From assembly GCF_024345395.1 (NCBI RefSeq), contig NZ_JAGQBA010000010.1, positions 1 through 35,255 of the forward strand: a stretch of 35,255 nt of DNA, given 5' to 3'. Origin of the DNA: Cyanobium sp. Tous-M-B4 (lineage in GTDB: Bacteria; Cyanobacteriota; Cyanobacteriia; PCC-6307; Cyanobiaceae). The position numbers were made by a program, and so were the translations under genes. A model generated the notes under the pieces. That model was not told the DNA's origin, searched no databases, and saw nothing but the letters and a program-made list of their open reading frames with translations. Below are positions 32,904-35,255 of this stretch, one piece after another (position 1 is the stretch's first letter; each line of letters starts with the position of its first letter).

Positions 32904-34322
32904 GTGGTGGCGTCTTCAGTAGATCCACAGCCTTCACTTGGGCTGCCCAACACCTTCAGATTGGGTTTGTTTCAGGGTTGTTTGGGGTGTTTGGCAGTCA
33001 TCTTTGCTGGTCTGCTCAACAGGGTCATGCTCAGCGAGCTTGAGTTCCCCGGGTTACTGGTTGGTGGGGCGCTGGCATTTGAACAGTTTGTTGCTCCCTC
33101 CAGGGTGTTGTTCGGTCAAATTTCAGATGCCCATCCCTGGGCGGGTCGTCACCGGCTTCCATATATATGGCTGGGCACTTCCCTGTTTTGTGGCTTGGCG
33201 GTGCTCTCTGTTCCCCTGATATTTCATGTGGGTCGCTTGCTTGAAGCCGCTTCCCAGCCTGAGCTGGGATTGGGAATCGCGGCGCTTTGCGGCCTGTTTG
33301 CTCTTTATGGCTTGGCGATTTCCCTCGCTACAACACCCTATCTCGCCCTTGTAATTGATCGCACCAGCGAGGCTGAGCGGCCCCGGGCGGTGGGCCTGAT
33401 TTGGTGTCTACTCACCGTTGGCATTGTGATCGGGGCAATCTCGATAAATCTGAGCTTGCGCAGTCTTGATGGCATAACCGATCCTGCCCTTTTGGAGCCT
33501 GTATTGCTTGGCTTCATGGGCCGGGTAGCCGCAGTGGTGCTTGTGCTCACGGTTGTGGCCACCGTCGGACTTGAACCCAGCAACAAGCAACTTGACTTGG
33601 CTGAGGGCGGGCCGCGCCGGGAGGATGCCATCACCCTCGCCCAGGCCTGGGCACTTGTTATCTCAAGCCGTCAGGTCCTGGTTTTTTTCTCCTTTCTTGT
33701 GCTGTTCACCCTGGGGTTGTTTCTACAGGACCCCATCCTCGAGAGCTACGCAGCAGACGTGTTCGGCATGCCGATTGCAGCTACGGCATCCCTGAACGCC
33801 ATCTGGGGTATGGGAACTTTGACGGGCTTGCTGCTGGCGGGCCTGTGGATCGTGCCCAAGTACGGCAAGTTGGCAACCGCACGCCTGGGTTGCCAGCTGA
33901 TCTTGGTCAGCCTGGTCTTTTTGGCTCTCGCTGGTTTGGCGCCCCGTGTGCCGGTACTGCAGGTCGTCATGCTCCTGTTTGGCTTGGCGGCGGGCATTGG
34001 TACCAACAGCGCCCTAGTGCTGATGCTTGATCTCACCTTGCCAGAGGCTGCGGGCACCTTTGTAGGGGTATGGGGTCTGGCCCAGGCCTTATCAAGGGCC
34101 TTAGGGAAAGTGCTCGGTGGTGGACTGCTTGATCTAGCCCGTTCTCTACAGCAGGCCTTCGAGCTTGCCCCGTCTGTTTATTTCCCCTATGCGCTGGTTT
34201 TAAGCGTGGAGGTGCTGGTTGCTTTTGGTGCCCTGGTGTTGCTGCGGCGCGTCAACCTGCGCCAATTCAGGGAGGATACGGGTCGCAGCCTCAGCAAGGT
34301 GCTGGCCCTAGAGCTCGGATGA
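32904..34322 (+). CDS. BCD family MFS transporter (PucC/LhaA-like)
   Basis: A 472-residue membrane protein of the bacteriochlorophyll-delivery branch of the major facilitator superfamily. It has about twelve helices, the loop motif PSRVLFGQISDAHPWAGRHR with RLPYIWLGT (the family's G-R-x-R-x-P), and AATPYL-type TTPYLALVIDRTSEAERPRAVG. Purple-bacterial PucC and LhaA help assemble light-harvesting complexes, and cyanobacterial homologues are thought to handle chlorophyll or its proteins. GTG start at 32904 (another GTG follows at once). The stop overlaps the ATG of the phosphatase gene (ATGA). Confidence 0.92.
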   Translation: MVASSVDPQPSLGLPNTFRLGLFQGCLGCLAVIFAGLLNRVMLSELEFPGLLVGGALAFEQFVAPSRVLFGQISDAHPWAGRHRLPYIWLGTSLFCGLAVLSVPLIFHVGRLLEAASQPELGLGIAALCGLFALYGLAISLATTPYLALVIDRTSEAERPRAVGLIWCLLTVGIVIGAISINLSLRSLDGITDPALLEPVLLGFMGRVAAVVLVLTVVATVGLEPSNKQLDLAEGGPRREDAITLAQAWALVISSRQVLVFFSFLVLFTLGLFLQDPILESYAADVFGMPIAATASLNAIWGMGTLTGLLLAGLWIVPKYGKLATARLGCQLILVSLVFLALAGLAPRVPVLQVVMLLFGLAAGIGTNSALVLMLDLTLPEAAGTFVGVWGLAQALSRALGKVLGGGLLDLARSLQQAFELAPSVYFPYALVLSVEVLVAFGALVLLRRVNLRQFREDTGRSLSKVLALELG

Positions 34323-35128
34323 ACCCAGAACCCCCAGTGCTTTCCTCCCCAGATCTCAATCCAGGCCTGGTTGAGCTGATCGATCTTGTGGCTGAACGGC
34401 AGCGGGCCGATTTCGGTCACATGGCCTCCGATCTCAAATCAGACGGCAGCCTGATCACGGCCTGTGACCGCTGGAGTGATGCGACCCTGGTTGAAGGATT
34501 GGCTCGCTTGTTTCCTGGTGAAGGGGTGCTGAGCGAGGAAGGCAACAAAACAGTCCCTAAGACCTCTGCTTATTGGGTGGTTGATCCCCTGGATGGCACC
34601 ACGAATTTTGCTGCTGGGATTCCCTACTGGGCCATATCGATAGCGCGTTTTGAGGCTGGTCGTCCCGTGCTTGCCGTGCTGGACGTACCACCACTGCGGC
34701 AGCGGATCGTGGCGATTCGCGCTCAGGGCGCCTGGCGCAATGGTCGCCCCCTGCTGGCTCCCTCCGGGCAGAGCCACCCTGCTGGCTGCGCTTCCTTATG
34801 TAGCCGTTCGATAGGAGTGCTGCAAAAGCTGCCCAATCAACGCTTCCCTGGAAAAATCCGTTTACTTGGGGTGGCAAGCCTCAATCTTGTCAGTGTGGCG
34901 ATGGGGCAAACGATCTCAGCCCTCGAGGCCACGCCCAAGATCTGGGATCTGGCTGCAGCGTGGTTGGTGCTCAGCGAGTTGGACTGCCCGATCCGTTGGC
35001 TGGTGCGATCACCGGAGTCGATCGATGCTGGTTCCGATCTGTCAGCAGCTGATTTTCCAGTGCTGGCGGCCGATCGGCCGGAAAACCTGGCCCGCTTCAT
35101 GCCCTGGGCCGATGCGCTGGTGAGCTGA
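34319..35128 (+). CDS. Inositol-monophosphatase family protein
   Basis: A 269-residue Mg-dependent sugar phosphatase. Metal ligands of the family are all visible: the acidic pair in LSEEGN (71-76), the signature VVDPLDGTTNF (87-97), and KIWDLAAAWL near residue 206. Relatives hydrolyse myo-inositol phosphate, histidinol phosphate or 3'-phosphoadenosine phosphate; specificity cannot be read here. It is coupled to the BCD transporter by a 4-bp overlap and is the last gene of the uppP-led group. Confidence 0.92.
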   Translation: MNPEPPVLSSPDLNPGLVELIDLVAERQRADFGHMASDLKSDGSLITACDRWSDATLVEGLARLFPGEGVLSEEGNKTVPKTSAYWVVDPLDGTTNFAAGIPYWAISIARFEAGRPVLAVLDVPPLRQRIVAIRAQGAWRNGRPLLAPSGQSHPAGCASLCSRSIGVLQKLPNQRFPGKIRLLGVASLNLVSVAMGQTISALEATPKIWDLAAAWLVLSELDCPIRWLVRSPESIDAGSDLSAADFPVLAADRPENLARFMPWADALVS

Positions 35129-35255
35129 TCCTTGCCAACCGGGCAACAGAGGTGATATGTTTTTGGACTGCGCGCAAGGGGGGAAGCCCCGGAAGCGAGC
35201 AGGCTTACGACGAAGAAGGCGAGAGCCGACGGTGTTGTAAGTTTTCTGAGTCGCT
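35129..35255 (+). other. Terminal non-coding stretch with a possible 27-codon frame
   Basis: This lies after the phosphatase gene. An ATG at 35157 is preceded by AGAGGTGAT, a good ribosome binding site, and runs to a TAA at 35238-35240 (27 residues, with a run of five Arg in a basic middle). The same DNA can fold: GGGG (35178-35181) with CCCC (35187-35190), and GGCT (35202-35205) with AGCC (35224-35227). It could be a leader peptide, a regulatory leader RNA of the next gene, or neither. I recognise no riboswitch class. Confidence 0.35.

Noticed and set aside
35157-35240. Treating the terminal structure as a known riboswitch
   Set aside because: I compared it with TPP, cobalamin, guanidine and glutamine motifs from memory and found no match, so no class is named.

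Overview
The window is ordinary, gene-dense chromosome from a GC-rich picocyanobacterium (Synechococcus/Cyanobium type). The assignment rests on photosystem II genes (psbD tail, psbU), a PetL-like cytochrome b6f peptide, the NDH-1 subunit gene ndhO, a CRR7-type NDH factor, the carotenoid gene crtQ, an SLH-domain porin, a BCD-family pigment transporter and several protein families largely confined to cyanobacteria and plastids. The presence of psbU argues against Prochlorococcus. I saw no rRNA, tRNA, CRISPR array, insertion sequence or phage gene. At least six HIP1 octamers (GCGATCGC) are scattered through it.

Layout. 1-3.0 kb: end of psbD, a terminator shared with a convergent AspH/LpxO-like hydroxylase, a 437-bp non-coding stretch, then a large porin with a structured 3' UTR. 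3.1-7.4 kb: a J-domain protein, ndhO, a sugar-epimerase-like protein, then a leftward block (small membrane protein, LpxB-related protein, TPR protein, HesB/SufA-type Fe-S protein). 7.5-10.0 kb: rightward crtQ, an SRPBCC protein and a lipoprotein. 9.9-14.3 kb: a tight leftward operon DUF751-rbfA-nagZ-like-glycosyltransferase/TPR-hemD. 14.3-18.6 kb: a GST, a secreted conserved protein divergent from a CRR7-like gene with overlapping start codons, aroK, a tandem PTPS protein followed 5 bp later by a stand-alone RibD-C reductase, and an unknown gene.

18.7-25.9 kb: a FemAB-like acyltransferase coupled to a DUF4346 gene that ends inside a 15-bp tandem repeat; a B12-binding radical SAM enzyme; the 30-codon petL-like gene; an MFS exporter coupled to rimO; and a VKOR-thioredoxin fusion. 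25.8-35.3 kb: nadB, psbU with its own terminator, a DUF3120 membrane protein, and a rightward run of uppP, a PDZ/radical SAM protein, a TolC-type outer-membrane protein, a BCD-family transporter and an inositol-monophosphatase-like phosphatase. The last 127 bp carry only a possible 27-codon reading frame.

Many genes serve the photosynthetic membrane: photosystem II (psbD, psbU, VKOR), cytochrome b6f (petL), NDH-1 (ndhO, CRR7-like), carotenoids (crtQ), tetrapyrroles (hemD, BCD transporter) and Fe-S supply (HesB/SufA). A second group concerns the envelope: porin, uppP, NagZ-like hydrolase, LpxB-related protein, glycosyltransferase, TolC. Packing is extreme: six convergent pairs overlap at their 3' ends and several co-directional neighbours overlap by 4-11 bp. 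The least ordinary features are the 15-bp tandem repeat, the tandem PTPS whose first copy lacks the catalytic His, the CATG shared by two divergent start codons, the orphan terminator upstream of the porin, and the lower-GC AspH-like gene.
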